NCBI RefSeq assembly: GCF_001956045.1
Contig: NZ_MRTH01000010.1
Span: 1 to 64,000 of the forward strand
DNA from: Paenibacillus sp. FSL H7-0331
Lineage (GTDB): Bacteria; Bacillota; Bacilli; Paenibacillales; NBRC-103111
DNA: 64,000 nucleotides
Direction: 5' to 3'
The notes under the pieces were generated by a model. The model had not been told where the DNA came from. It searched no databases and saw only the letters and a program-made list of their open reading frames with translations. Numbering within the stretch: the stretch's first letter is position 1; each line of letters opens with the position of its first letter. Positions 1 to 7,961 of the stretch are shown one piece after another. Made by a program: the position numbers and the translations under genes.

Positions 1-2012
1 CACATGTAACTTATGCCTTTAAATTCGGTATTATCGGCTGTTGAATACGGACCAAGCGTACCGGATGTAAACGTGTTATCTACCACATCCATGATGAGTC
101 CATTTTTTTCATAGACCTTGATATGTGTGCCTGTTATTTTAATTTTGAAAGCTACCTGCTGTTCATTCGCCAGGTAGTGGCTCGCGGGTTGAGAAATTGC
201 GGTTTTCCTACCGTTTACGATACGAAACAGTTGCACAGAATCTTTATATACTTCGACTCTATACATATTTTGGTGATTTTGAATTCGGAATCCCATACCC
301 GCGTGATAATCAGGACCGTCCAGCTTGGAAAACTTCATATTCCATGAAATTGTACCGTTGATCACCTGTTGAGACGAAGGATTGAACAGTTGGCCGAAGG
401 TAATAGGTTCGTTGCTGTATGGGGATTGTCCTGTACTCGGCTTGTAGCCATACGTTACGGCATAGTAGCTTCCGGACTTCGTAATAATACTGTCCGTATA
501 TCTGCTGCTGTTTCTCGGCCATTGTTTCTCTAATAGTTGTTGGTTTATTTGTACCCCACTTGTAAGGTCTATTGTTCTGGAACCTAATGACGTAGTTCCA
601 TAGCCATTCCTATACGTTGTATAATTGGGATAACCGTTTGAGGTCGCAGTGCCTTCGACCCATTCAAAAAAATCTGAAGGTTTTGTTGTCGTAACGGCAC
701 TCGTAACCAGATTTTCATAGTAGTAATTACAACCAGCAGGTGTCTCATATTCAGAGTCATAAGGCCAACAATAGGATAAAGCAACATATTTTTGGTCAGC
801 TGATACTCCTACTCCGTTAAATCCATTGATTTTATCATGGGATACGATCTGTTTAACGATAGAAGGAAATCCAGTCTCAGCATCCCATCTGATTAAGTGC
901 GGCTTATTTGATATTTTGACTATTGTATAATAGTACCCTTTTGAATCTCCGGCAGGTGCCCAATACCCAATATCGCCGCCATCAATACTATCTTTAGTCT
1001 CTGTGGAAACTCCAAGGATATCATCATAGCCGTTGGGTAGATAGGCGACATAGGCATACCACACAGTCGGATTATATGTAGTTATTTTGGGTTCAGCCGG
1101 GATATTGTCAAATGATTCCGTCTTATAGGGAGTAGCCATATTGTCAGGTTTAAAGGATTTAATAGTCCGCGCCGTAAGGTTAATTTCTTTGAAATCCGAA
1201 TTAAACCTCATACGAGCATAGTGACCAGGCTCATCCCCATTACTGAATGTCGCTCTCTTACTGTTCGGAAAAACAGTCAGCGTAGCTCCATCGAGTTGCT
1301 GCCCGTAACCTCCCGATGCTGACGGTGATGCATTCAACGCAATCAGATCAGCAATACGATACCTCCACCAATATTCGTTATATTGATAACAAGCACATCC
1401 GGGCGTAAATCTTGGACCCACTTGAGTCCGATACAAGATTTCTCCTAAATCTTTACGCACATACAACCCTGGGACATTACCACTAACTGCAAAGTTGCCT
1501 AAAAGGATAGGTTCGTGTGTGTCTCCTACGATATGATAATTCTTCACATTACCGTCACCCGAATCACTCAAGTATTCCCCTTGACCTAAATAAAAGTATG
1601 CGCTGGAGTCATAGGCAGGTAATTTAATTTCCTTTCGATTCAAGCCAACATTTTCGGCCCCAATTGGCATAGAGAATTTACTATGGTTTCCTTTGCCCAT
1701 CCTAGCGCTTATTAATCGACCATCAGCAGATGCATACCACCCATTGTTGATCCAGGACTTATCTAAGCTGGTATTCGTCCAGTTCATAAAATCGGACGCT
1801 GGGAAAGGAGTTACATTGATAGGCATGGGCTCTGTGGCAATACCTGTAGCTGTAAAGGTGGCAACCGGATTGTCATTGTTCACCTCTACCGGAAAATTCT
1901 TCGTTGCACTATCTCCAATCGCCTCAATAGGTAATGAATCTATAAAAATTGAGAAGAATACAAGAACCACCATGACGCTGTTTATCCATTTGTTTGTGCG
2001 TATCCGAGTCAA
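1..2012 (-). CDS. Large secreted protein, C-terminus beyond window
   Basis: An open minus-strand frame of about 670 codons starts at TTG 2012 and runs off the left edge, so the C-terminus is missing. The TTG follows a GGAGGGG ribosome binding site at good spacing. Residues 1-30 form a signal peptide: basic start, then a hydrophobic run with VMVVLVFFSIF. The remainder is Tyr-, Ser- and Gly-rich and looks extracellular. The last visible 120 residues, containing GMGFRIQNHQNMYRVEVY, resemble a concanavalin/LamG-like jelly-roll as found in carbohydrate-binding or DUF1080-like modules; this fold call is inference. It lies 61 bases after the CARDB/PKD gene on the same strand and is probably the third gene of the SLH operon. 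Catalytic function is unknown; a wall-bound or exported glycan-binding protein is the best guess. Confidence 0.7.
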   Translation of the reverse strand, partial: MTRIRTNKWINSVMVVLVFFSIFIDSLPIEAIGDSATKNFPVEVNNDNPVATFTATGIATEPMPINVTPFPASDFMNWTNTSLDKSWINNGWYASADGRLISARMGKGNHSKFSMPIGAENVGLNRKEIKLPAYDSSAYFYLGQGEYLSDSGDGNVKNYHIVGDTHEPILLGNFAVSGNVPGLYVRKDLGEILYRTQVGPRFTPGCACYQYNEYWWRYRIADLIALNASPSASGGYGQQLDGATLTVFPNSKRATFSNGDEPGHYARMRFNSDFKEINLTARTIKSFKPDNMATPYKTESFDNIPAEPKITTYNPTVWYAYVAYLPNGYDDILGVSTETKDSIDGGDIGYWAPAGDSKGYYYTIVKISNKPHLIRWDAETGFPSIVKQIVSHDKINGFNGVGVSADQKYVALSYCWPYDSEYETPAGCNYYYENLVTSAVTTTKPSDFFEWVEGTATSNGYPNYTTYRNGYGTTSLGSRTIDLTSGVQINQQLLEKQWPRNSSRYTDSIITKSGSYYAVTYGYKPSTGQSPYSNEPITFGQLFNPSSQQVINGTISWNMKFSKLDGPDYHAGMGFRIQNHQNMYRVEVYKDSVQLFRIVNGRKTAISQPASHYLANEQQVAFKIKITGTHIKVYEKNGLIMDVVDNTFTSGTLGPYSTADNTEFKGISYM

Positions 2013-2073
2013 TATTGCCCCTCCTATCCATGCTGAATAGGCGGGCCGATTACGATCCCACCTATTTTCAAAA

Positions 2074-4746
2074 TTAATGTACGAGATCCGTGGGTTGTCC
2101 CGGTGCCTCAACCACACGAAGCTTGATATTAAATTTCCCTACATGCTGACCTCTCAGCTCTACGATGTGGACTCCGGTTTTCGCGATATAGAAAGATTCT
2201 GCATTAGATGAATATAGATACTCAGCTCCTATCACCAAACTATCCTCATCGATTTCAGCTGTTTCACCTTCATTAAAAATGCCATCATTGTTGCCATCAT
2301 AGGTAAATGACCATAATCGCTTCACGATGATATCCTGATCAACGCTTAATCCGGTTCCAAGTACAGTAAAGGTTGCCAATCCTCGATTTGCTACATCACG
2401 TCCTGCTTTATTATTACCTGCGATATCGACAATAGGAGGCAGATCGGGTTTGACTTCTACCGTTTTGGTCGCCGATCCTGTAAGTCCCTCTGTGTCTGTG
2501 ACGACAAGCGTAACCAGATAATTCCCGAGCTTAGGCGTTTTAAAATCTTTGAGTTTCCCAGATAGCGGCTGGATGTACTCAATTTCTGCTTGTGTCCCTG
2601 CTGTTTGTCCAGCTATTGGTGCTATCGTCCAGGCATACGTCAACGCCATATCTCTTGGGCTGCTGCTTTTCTCTCCGGATAATTCAATTCTCCGGCCTTC
2701 CTTCAGCCAGCCGCCTACATCAATGACAGCAACAGGCTCAGGACCGATGACATCCAGGTATGAGCAAGCTTTAGCGCTTATGCCTGATTCATTGGTTCCG
2801 GTTACGCAAACTTGGTGGGTACCTTTGACAGATGCCGTTATATTTGAATACTGCATCTTGTTTAATGGTGAGGTCCAACCCATGAAAGCTGGTAATCCTG
2901 CAAGCCAGCTTGTACTCCCTGTGAATGTCCAGCTCAGTGTCACTTTCTCGTTTTTGCTATCGGTGGCTGCTGCTTTTACAAAAACATTTTCATCCTGTAC
3001 CACACTGGACGTTTTCGCTCCTGTGCTGGTTTTGTACCAATCCACTTGAACAGTAGGGGCACCTGCGACTTTGATAATTTCAAAAGGTTCGGGACCTATC
3101 AACGATATTCGGCCGCAGCTATCCTCGACGTCATACATGACGATAACGGTTCCAGCTCCGATATTACCAGGATAGGTCGTAGACCCCGCCATTTGCCACG
3201 CAAAACCTATGGTATCTTTGCCACCAACAATAGGCGTCCAGCCGTATGCGTATGCATTATTGCCCTGCGAGACTCGAAACCGCCCTGTAACGGCTGTGCA
3301 GCCATTGGCCGGATCTGTCAGTGTGACGTTAAAATCATTGGGATTCTTCCATTCGATGGTTGGGAAATGGACCTTTAGGGTTCCTTTCCATTCTCCGGGA
3401 CAGCCTGCGCCTAAACTGCAGCCTCCAGGATCGGTTCCGCCACCATTACAATTGGCTGAAGCTGTAAAGGACTCGGTTTTCGTGTTGTTAGTAGTCGATT
3501 CCTCATCTAATGAATTGTCGCTATTGGCTAAAACTGTGATTCCCTTCGTTCCTGGAGCTGAAAATTGATAGGTGAACGTCCCATACTCCGTGGTAGTTCC
3601 TATCCCATTAAACGTATGGGTAATGATCTCCACTCCATCGGCTGAAATTTTGACTTTAAACGGGCTGGATGTAGCTGGGCCGCTGTTCGTGATGGAATAC
3701 TTGAAGGTGGCACTTTTTCCGGCTTCGATGCAAGAAGATCCTGTTAAGGTAGGAACAGTTAAATCTACTTTGGCTGTAGGTGCTGCTGTGTAGGCTACGG
3801 CTTCGAGTTTGGGGTATTTGTAGACGTAGCCGGTTAGTTTGATTTTCCAGTTGCTGTACCAAGTTAAAATCCGACCATCAGGCGTGTCCTCCGGATCTTC
3901 GTCTGGATATGTTGAAAATAGCGTGGTAAAGTTGAATCGGAATTTTTTTGTAGGGATATCAATATAGTCGGTCGATAAGCCACTTATATTAGCAGCAGTT
4001 AAGGTTCCTAAATCATCAAGTTGAAAATCGGTAGTATTGAATTCTAGATGTACGGCATCATTAAAATTTAGTTTGATTGTAGGAGCACTTAATACGCTTA
4101 ATTCGGGTACATTTAAGGTCCCTTCTCTGTAATCGTAGGCACTATCACAATACTGTACTGTAGACTCGTATCCGGAGGGATACGCTGGAAGTGTTGGACC
4201 ATAAGGCATTCCTCGTTTGTGTTGAAGGCAGGAAGTAGGTGGTGGGAAATCATAAACAGCATTGTCTTTGTTTCTATAAAATCGATGTGTTAATCCCCCA
4301 TCTGCTGCTGAATCATCGTAATCGAACATCCATACCTTTTTGTTTGGATCTCGGAACCACTGAAAAGAACCGTCATCAAGTTTTACGTAGTTGTTTGTAC
4401 CAACTATGATTTGACCTTGCTGCTGTAGGGGGGTTGCTGCTTTATATTTATTGCCACCTACGCTGATCATTTGCTGCAAAACTGTGTGCGTATTCGCATC
4501 CCTAAGTTCCACCTTGGTTATGGGATCGCCTGAAGGATTGGAAATCGTAACCTCTTTGGGTGTTACGCTTTGCTGTTTGGAACCAAATGAGCCATCAGGC
4601 ATCGTAAAAAGCATATCTACGCTATCGTAATCGACAACTTGGGCAGACAATGGTCCAGCAGCCTCGACTTCATCCGGATCAAAGAGAAATAAATAATTAG
4701 ATAGGATCAGGGATAAAACTACAGTTATATATAAGAGTCGCTTCAC
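2074..4746 (-). CDS. Secreted CARDB/PKD-repeat surface protein
   Basis: 890 residues starting at GTG, with GGGAGG nine bases upstream; it begins two bases after the SLH gene stop, so the two are translationally linked. A signal peptide (residues 1-29, ending VEAAG) is followed by an unassigned N-terminal region. A CARDB-like beta-sandwich lies near residues 320-430, with the pattern GKSATFKYSITNSGP and a terminal DEESTTNN stretch. After a Gly/Cys-rich linker come several Ig/PKD-like domains, the clearest around 690-790 with LTYAWTI and GNYLVTLVVTDTEG. Such modules mediate spacing and adhesion outside the cell. No catalytic motif was found. It probably acts with the neighbouring SLH protein as a wall-associated complex. 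Family names are from pattern recognition only. Confidence 0.8.
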   Translation of the reverse strand: MKRLLYITVVLSLILSNYLFLFDPDEVEAAGPLSAQVVDYDSVDMLFTMPDGSFGSKQQSVTPKEVTISNPSGDPITKVELRDANTHTVLQQMISVGGNKYKAATPLQQQGQIIVGTNNYVKLDDGSFQWFRDPNKKVWMFDYDDSAADGGLTHRFYRNKDNAVYDFPPPTSCLQHKRGMPYGPTLPAYPSGYESTVQYCDSAYDYREGTLNVPELSVLSAPTIKLNFNDAVHLEFNTTDFQLDDLGTLTAANISGLSTDYIDIPTKKFRFNFTTLFSTYPDEDPEDTPDGRILTWYSNWKIKLTGYVYKYPKLEAVAYTAAPTAKVDLTVPTLTGSSCIEAGKSATFKYSITNSGPATSSPFKVKISADGVEIITHTFNGIGTTTEYGTFTYQFSAPGTKGITVLANSDNSLDEESTTNNTKTESFTASANCNGGGTDPGGCSLGAGCPGEWKGTLKVHFPTIEWKNPNDFNVTLTDPANGCTAVTGRFRVSQGNNAYAYGWTPIVGGKDTIGFAWQMAGSTTYPGNIGAGTVIVMYDVEDSCGRISLIGPEPFEIIKVAGAPTVQVDWYKTSTGAKTSSVVQDENVFVKAAATDSKNEKVTLSWTFTGSTSWLAGLPAFMGWTSPLNKMQYSNITASVKGTHQVCVTGTNESGISAKACSYLDVIGPEPVAVIDVGGWLKEGRRIELSGEKSSSPRDMALTYAWTIAPIAGQTAGTQAEIEYIQPLSGKLKDFKTPKLGNYLVTLVVTDTEGLTGSATKTVEVKPDLPPIVDIAGNNKAGRDVANRGLATFTVLGTGLSVDQDIIVKRLWSFTYDGNNDGIFNEGETAEIDEDSLVIGAEYLYSSNAESFYIAKTGVHIVELRGQHVGKFNIKLRVVEAPGQPTDLVH

Positions 4747-4748
4747 CT

Positions 4749-5975
4749 CTATTTGCCTCCCAATGATTTGTCAATTACAGATTCATAAACAATAAAAGTC
4801 CCCTTTTCCCCCAAACCTTGTGCTGGGTTTTTATACACACTAAACCCATTTTTATCTATACCCTTCATTTTAGGAACTAATTGTCCAGTTACGAGTCTTA
4901 CATCATGAGTACCTGCAGGTAATGTAGTCCGTCCGAATTTAATTACAGGACCCTCTCCGGCTGATTCAGCATAAGGAGTAACATCTAGTAACATCCCATC
5001 TTTACCGATGTTATCCCCTGTAATATATAAATTAGTTAAACTCAAATATGAATATAAAAAACCTTTTAACGGCGTTTCGCTTTCTACGTAAAAATGATCA
5101 AAGGACAAAAATGCATAGGCATTAGTTGGCACATCCTGGGTTGCTGTACGTTCATTTCCCACTTTCATAATCCAACGCATAGTATCTGGAATCAGCTTGC
5201 GGTTAGGATCGGTAGGATCACCCATATCAACGACGATATATTTTTCTGTTTCGGAATATCCTTTGATCCCCTCATAGCGAATCTTATCAAATTCAAATGG
5301 TATGTTATTTTCAATAGCCCATCCAAAGTATTCAGGGGCCATCGTAGAAGCATTCGTCTTATGCCAGAGGATCTCAGCCGCCGAAGTCGCATACTTGTCC
5401 GATGGCAGCTTTTCCCCAGCTTTAAGCTTCAGCATCCGTTCAATAACCGTGATCGCCTGCGCTCTCGTTGTTGGTTGATCCTCACCGATCGTTCCTTGAT
5501 TATCCAAGCCATTGATAATGCCTTTACTTGTTGCCAAATACATCCACTTTAAAGCGTCTGTGTTCTTCTCTCCGGCGCTTCTAACGGCTATCCTGGCCAT
5601 TTCTTCTCGTGTGATGGGGGTATTGATATCCCCACTTGTATAGTCCTCGTAGTGATGGATACCGTTCGTTACAGCTGACTCGATAAATGGCTCGTACCAT
5701 GGTTTGTCTGGTGCCGCTAACGTCTTCAAGCTCATAGCTGTAATTGCCATTTTAATGAATTCAGCTCTGCTCACATTTTGCTCCGGTTTAAAGGTTTCAT
5801 CTGCATATCCGTCGACATAGCCTTTTTTCACTGCAATTTGGACATCTGTCTCTGCCCAGTGTCCACGAATATCTTTAAAGTTAATCGAGGCAGCTGCATG
5901 GATCGTAGCCGTAGGTAGCGAGACGGTGAATGCTGTTAGTAAAGTAACGGTTGTTAACGATTTTAATAGTTTCAT
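4749..5975 (-). CDS. S-layer homology (SLH) domain protein
   Basis: 408 residues from ATG, with GGAGG ten bases upstream. The signal peptide (residues 1-28, cleaved near IHAAA) is followed by three SLH repeats (about 32-75, 90-135, 140-185), recognisable by FKDIRGHWAETDVQIAVKKG, ADETFKPEQNVSRAEF and later PITREEMARIAVR and PTTRAQAITVIERML. SLH triplets bind pyruvylated secondary wall polymer, anchoring the protein to peptidoglycan. The C-terminal 220 residues match nothing I recognise. It is the first gene of a three-gene minus-strand operon with the CARDB/PKD protein and the edge-truncated secreted protein. Upstream are a sigma-A-like promoter and a hairpin with a T-run, so expression may be attenuated. 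Confidence 0.9.
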   Translation of the reverse strand: MKLLKSLTTVTLLTAFTVSLPTATIHAAASINFKDIRGHWAETDVQIAVKKGYVDGYADETFKPEQNVSRAEFIKMAITAMSLKTLAAPDKPWYEPFIESAVTNGIHHYEDYTSGDINTPITREEMARIAVRSAGEKNTDALKWMYLATSKGIINGLDNQGTIGEDQPTTRAQAITVIERMLKLKAGEKLPSDKYATSAAEILWHKTNASTMAPEYFGWAIENNIPFEFDKIRYEGIKGYSETEKYIVVDMGDPTDPNRKLIPDTMRWIMKVGNERTATQDVPTNAYAFLSFDHFYVESETPLKGFLYSYLSLTNLYITGDNIGKDGMLLDVTPYAESAGEGPVIKFGRTTLPAGTHDVRLVTGQLVPKMKGIDKNGFSVYKNPAQGLGEKGTFIVYESVIDKSLGGK

Positions 5976-6028
5976 AGGATATTGCCTCCATTATGGTATC
6001 GATTATGTATTTGTGGAAACCAGGATTT

Positions 6029-6082
6029 AAACAAAAATAGCACCCCAAACCTAAGGTAAAAAAAACCTCGAATGGCGGTGCT
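6029..6082 (-). terminator. Intrinsic terminator or attenuator in SLH leader
   Basis: On the minus strand AGCACC (6082-6077) pairs with GGTGCT (6044-6039); inside it GAGGT pairs with ACCTT. An ATTTTTGTTT tract follows. It lies between the promoter at 6141-6170 and the SLH start codon, so it would terminate the leader transcript unless read through. It could instead simply end transcripts from the gene at 6194. Confidence 0.6.
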
Positions 6083-6140
6083 TCCGACATAATATTATGA
6101 AATTATTTGAAATCATCCAATATTTACCTGCAATAGTTCG

Positions 6141-6170
6141 ATTATACAAGAATTTGGATTATTTATGCAA
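6141..6170 (-). promoter_or_regulatory. Sigma-A-like promoter for the SLH operon
   Basis: TTGCAT (6170-6165), an 18-base spacer and TATAAT (6146-6141) read on the minus strand. Predicted transcription begins near 6134, giving a leader of about 160 bases that contains the terminator-like hairpin before the SLH gene. Confidence 0.6.
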
Positions 6171-6193
6171 CAGTAAAATTTAGTTTCCATCCG

Positions 6194-6580
6194 TTACTTG
6201 GGATCCAATTCACCATAAGCCTGCTCCAGGCCATCCTCAGAGCCCTTGGCATGGCCTACTTTAAATCCTTCCTCGTACCCGCTGTTGAAGCCTTTGTTAT
6301 ACTCCTCACTATACGCTGCCTCTTTATGCGGGCCGGCTTTAGGGCTATTGACCTTGCGTCTGGAAGTACGGATTTTGCCCCTGCTCAGTCGCTTTCCAGA
6401 GCGGCCTGACACCGTTTTTTTTGCAGCGATTGCCTTTTTTGTAGAAGCAGTTTTTGGGGCAGAGACTTTTTTACCGATTGCTTTTTTTCGGCTGGAAACC
6501 GATTTCTTAGCACGGATGCGCTTGCTGATTGTGAGCGGTTTGCGAACGGATCGACGCTTTCTGGATGCAGTCACTCCCAT
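6194..6580 (-). CDS. Small basic protein with Gly-x3 repeat tail
   Basis: 128 residues from ATG, with GGGGAGG upstream. Residues 7-82 are a Lys/Arg/Ser/Ala tract with RKKAIGKK-like clusters and no hydrophobic core. Residues 97-117 form a tandem Gly-x3 helix (GFNSGYEEGFKVGHAKG). No catalytic domain exists. The same two-part layout occurs as the N-terminal extension of glycosyltransferases at 7962, 9474, 10663 and 11943, so this protein is the stand-alone form of that module. It is the last gene of the small-protein group, 58 bases after the gene at 6639. By analogy with basic coat proteins such as CotG it may be a structural spore component or a docking partner; that is inference. I know of no named family. 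Confidence 0.75.
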   Translation of the reverse strand: MGVTASRKRRSVRKPLTISKRIRAKKSVSSRKKAIGKKVSAPKTASTKKAIAAKKTVSGRSGKRLSRGKIRTSRRKVNSPKAGPHKEAAYSEEYNKGFNSGYEEGFKVGHAKGSEDGLEQAYGELDPK

Positions 6581-6638
6581 TGCCAGTGTTCCTCCCCTCT
6601 AGTTCAGACTGTTTCCCTTGATCTTCCTTGTTGCATCT

Positions 6639-6995
6639 CTATTCCTGTATACCTTGGCGTAATTCCGTTACATGTTCGTGGTTCAGCCATGGTTTGCCAT
6701 TATGTCCTCGAACTCGTACTCTGCGCCGAATTGTAATTCCGGTAATTTTGGCTGTAAGCTGTCGTTGGTAATTACTGATCTGCTGAATATTGTCAACAAC
6801 GCGCTGTACGGTCTCTTTCGGGTTCGTAGTAATGCTCTCAGAGCTGATATGGGCATCTGCAGATTTCTGGGTAAGGTCTGCAACAGCTTCTAGTATTTGG
6901 GTAAGCGCACGCTGACTTCTCGCAATGGAGGTTAGCATATGCATTTGTATGCGCTGTTCATGGGTGTAGGCTGGAGCGTTGGGCCGGTCCGTCAT
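6639..6995 (-). CDS. Small helical protein, locus-specific
   Basis: 118 residues, mostly predicted alpha-helix (residues 12-85), ending in a basic segment with RRRVRVRGHNG. Its ATG overlaps the stop of the gene at 6992 by four bases (ATGA), indicating translational coupling. The pattern of repeated helices with a mid-protein spacing resembles the two neighbouring small proteins at 6992 and 7398, suggesting a diverged family of coiled-coil bundle proteins. There is no signal peptide or membrane segment. I do not recognise the family. Position inside the spore glycosylation string suggests a structural spore-coat or exosporium role, which is inference. Confidence 0.65.
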   Translation of the reverse strand: MTDRPNAPAYTHEQRIQMHMLTSIARSQRALTQILEAVADLTQKSADAHISSESITTNPKETVQRVVDNIQQISNYQRQLTAKITGITIRRRVRVRGHNGKPWLNHEHVTELRQGIQE

Positions 6996-7348
6996 TTGAA
7001 GCTCCCACCCAGATTGAACAAGTCGCCCATACCACCGCCGCCAGAACCCGAGCCACCGCCCATCATATCTTCCTCTTCTTTTTGATTTAAAATAATGGTG
7101 AGATTTTTGGCCAGTGCACTTTCCATCTTCGTAAGTCCGTCAATCAGTTCGATTAATTGATCATGAACATCCATCGTTTCCTTCACTTGCTGAGCATGAT
7201 CCTCATAGGCAGAGAGGTTGAGACGATTACATATCCAATGACGCGACTTTACTGCTTCAATCGCCTTCGCTTCCAAAATTATGGCTATATTCAATTGGAA
7301 CTTGGCCGCTGCTGTCATCATCCGATTAAACGATTCCGGTCTGCTCAA
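6992..7348 (-). CDS. Small helical protein with Gly-rich tail
   Basis: 118 residues starting at TTG with AAGGAGG eight bases upstream. The first 90 residues are helical, including an ELIDGLTKMESALAKNLTII segment that parallels a matching segment (SLADLEDALAENLSSVM) in the protein at 7398. The last 25 residues are a Met/Gly/Ser run (MMGGGSGSGGGG) ending FNLGGSFK, a flexible low-complexity tail. Coupled to the downstream gene by an ATGA overlap. No transmembrane or catalytic signature. The likely role is structural in the spore surface layer; the function is unknown. Confidence 0.65.
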   Translation of the reverse strand: MSRPESFNRMMTAAAKFQLNIAIILEAKAIEAVKSRHWICNRLNLSAYEDHAQQVKETMDVHDQLIELIDGLTKMESALAKNLTIILNQKEEEDMMGGGSGSGGGGMGDLFNLGGSFK

Positions 7349-7397
7349 AGCACTACCTCCTTAACTGTACAATGTATACTACCAGATGGTCTGCGAT

Positions 7398-7688
7398 TTA
7401 TTCGTCAGCAGCCTGATCTCCCATTTCCTTCATCACACTGCTCAAATTTTCCGCCAAAGCATCTTCTAAATCGGCCAAGCTATTTAAATAGGCGGTAACA
7501 CTTTTTGTAATAAGAAGAGAGTGCTCCATCAGCGACTGAATTTCGCCAAGGTTCGGATCTACTGTTGAGACTTGATGATTAAGCGATGATAAATGAACAA
7601 CCACATGCCGCTTGGCCTCAATGATATTCGCCATTTGCTCCTGCGAGTTGGCCATATGATGAATCATCTCCGTGATTTGATTTTGCAC
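7398..7688 (-). CDS. Small helical protein, relative of 6992 product
   Basis: 96 residues from GTG, preceded by GGAGGGG. It is all helical by composition, with the segment SLADLEDALAENLSSVM near the acidic C-terminus that matches its neighbour at 6992. The N-terminal MIHHMANSQEQMANIIEAK resembles residues 18-38 of the protein at 6639. It is the first gene of the three-member small-protein set plus the basic Gly-x3 protein, all minus strand. A 273-base gap with dyad repeats separates it from the glycosyltransferase at 7962, so it may have its own promoter. Function unknown. Confidence 0.65.
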   Translation of the reverse strand: MQNQITEMIHHMANSQEQMANIIEAKRHVVVHLSSLNHQVSTVDPNLGEIQSLMEHSLLITKSVTAYLNSLADLEDALAENLSSVMKEMGDQAADE

Positions 7689-7715
7689 CCTTTACCCCTC
7701 CTCAGAGCTTCCGTA

Positions 7716-7802
7716 GGAAGCTGACCTCGTTAGCATTTACTTAGTACTTCCTTCGTAAGCTATCGCAGAACTTTTTCCAGGGAAGCTAACCTTGTTAGCA
7801 TT
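7716..7802. repeat. Two direct copies of a 22-base dyad element
   Basis: 7716-7737 and 7781-7802 match at 20 of 22 bases. Each contains an inverted repeat: GCTAAC-CTT-GTTAGC in the right copy and GCTGAC-CTC-GTTAGC in the left, 65 bases apart start to start. They lie just upstream of the gene starting at 7688. They look like operator sites, or hairpins in a leader. The rest of the 7689-7961 gap shows no gene. Confidence 0.5.
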
Positions 7803-7961
7803 GTTTAAAGCTATTCGCTGAAAAGCTAATTAAGAAAATCGGATATCATCAGAAGCTGCTTAGAGCTTTCTTGTAAAAAATGGACTTCTCACAATCGCAC
7901 GGTATCTCCTGTAGCCTATGCCGAAGTAATTAGGAAAGCCACTCTTTCCACTGCCCAAACC

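Noticed and set aside
1693..2040. Plus-strand 115-residue open frame
   Set aside because: Opposite the signal-peptide end of the secreted protein gene, which has a clear ribosome binding site and sensible product.
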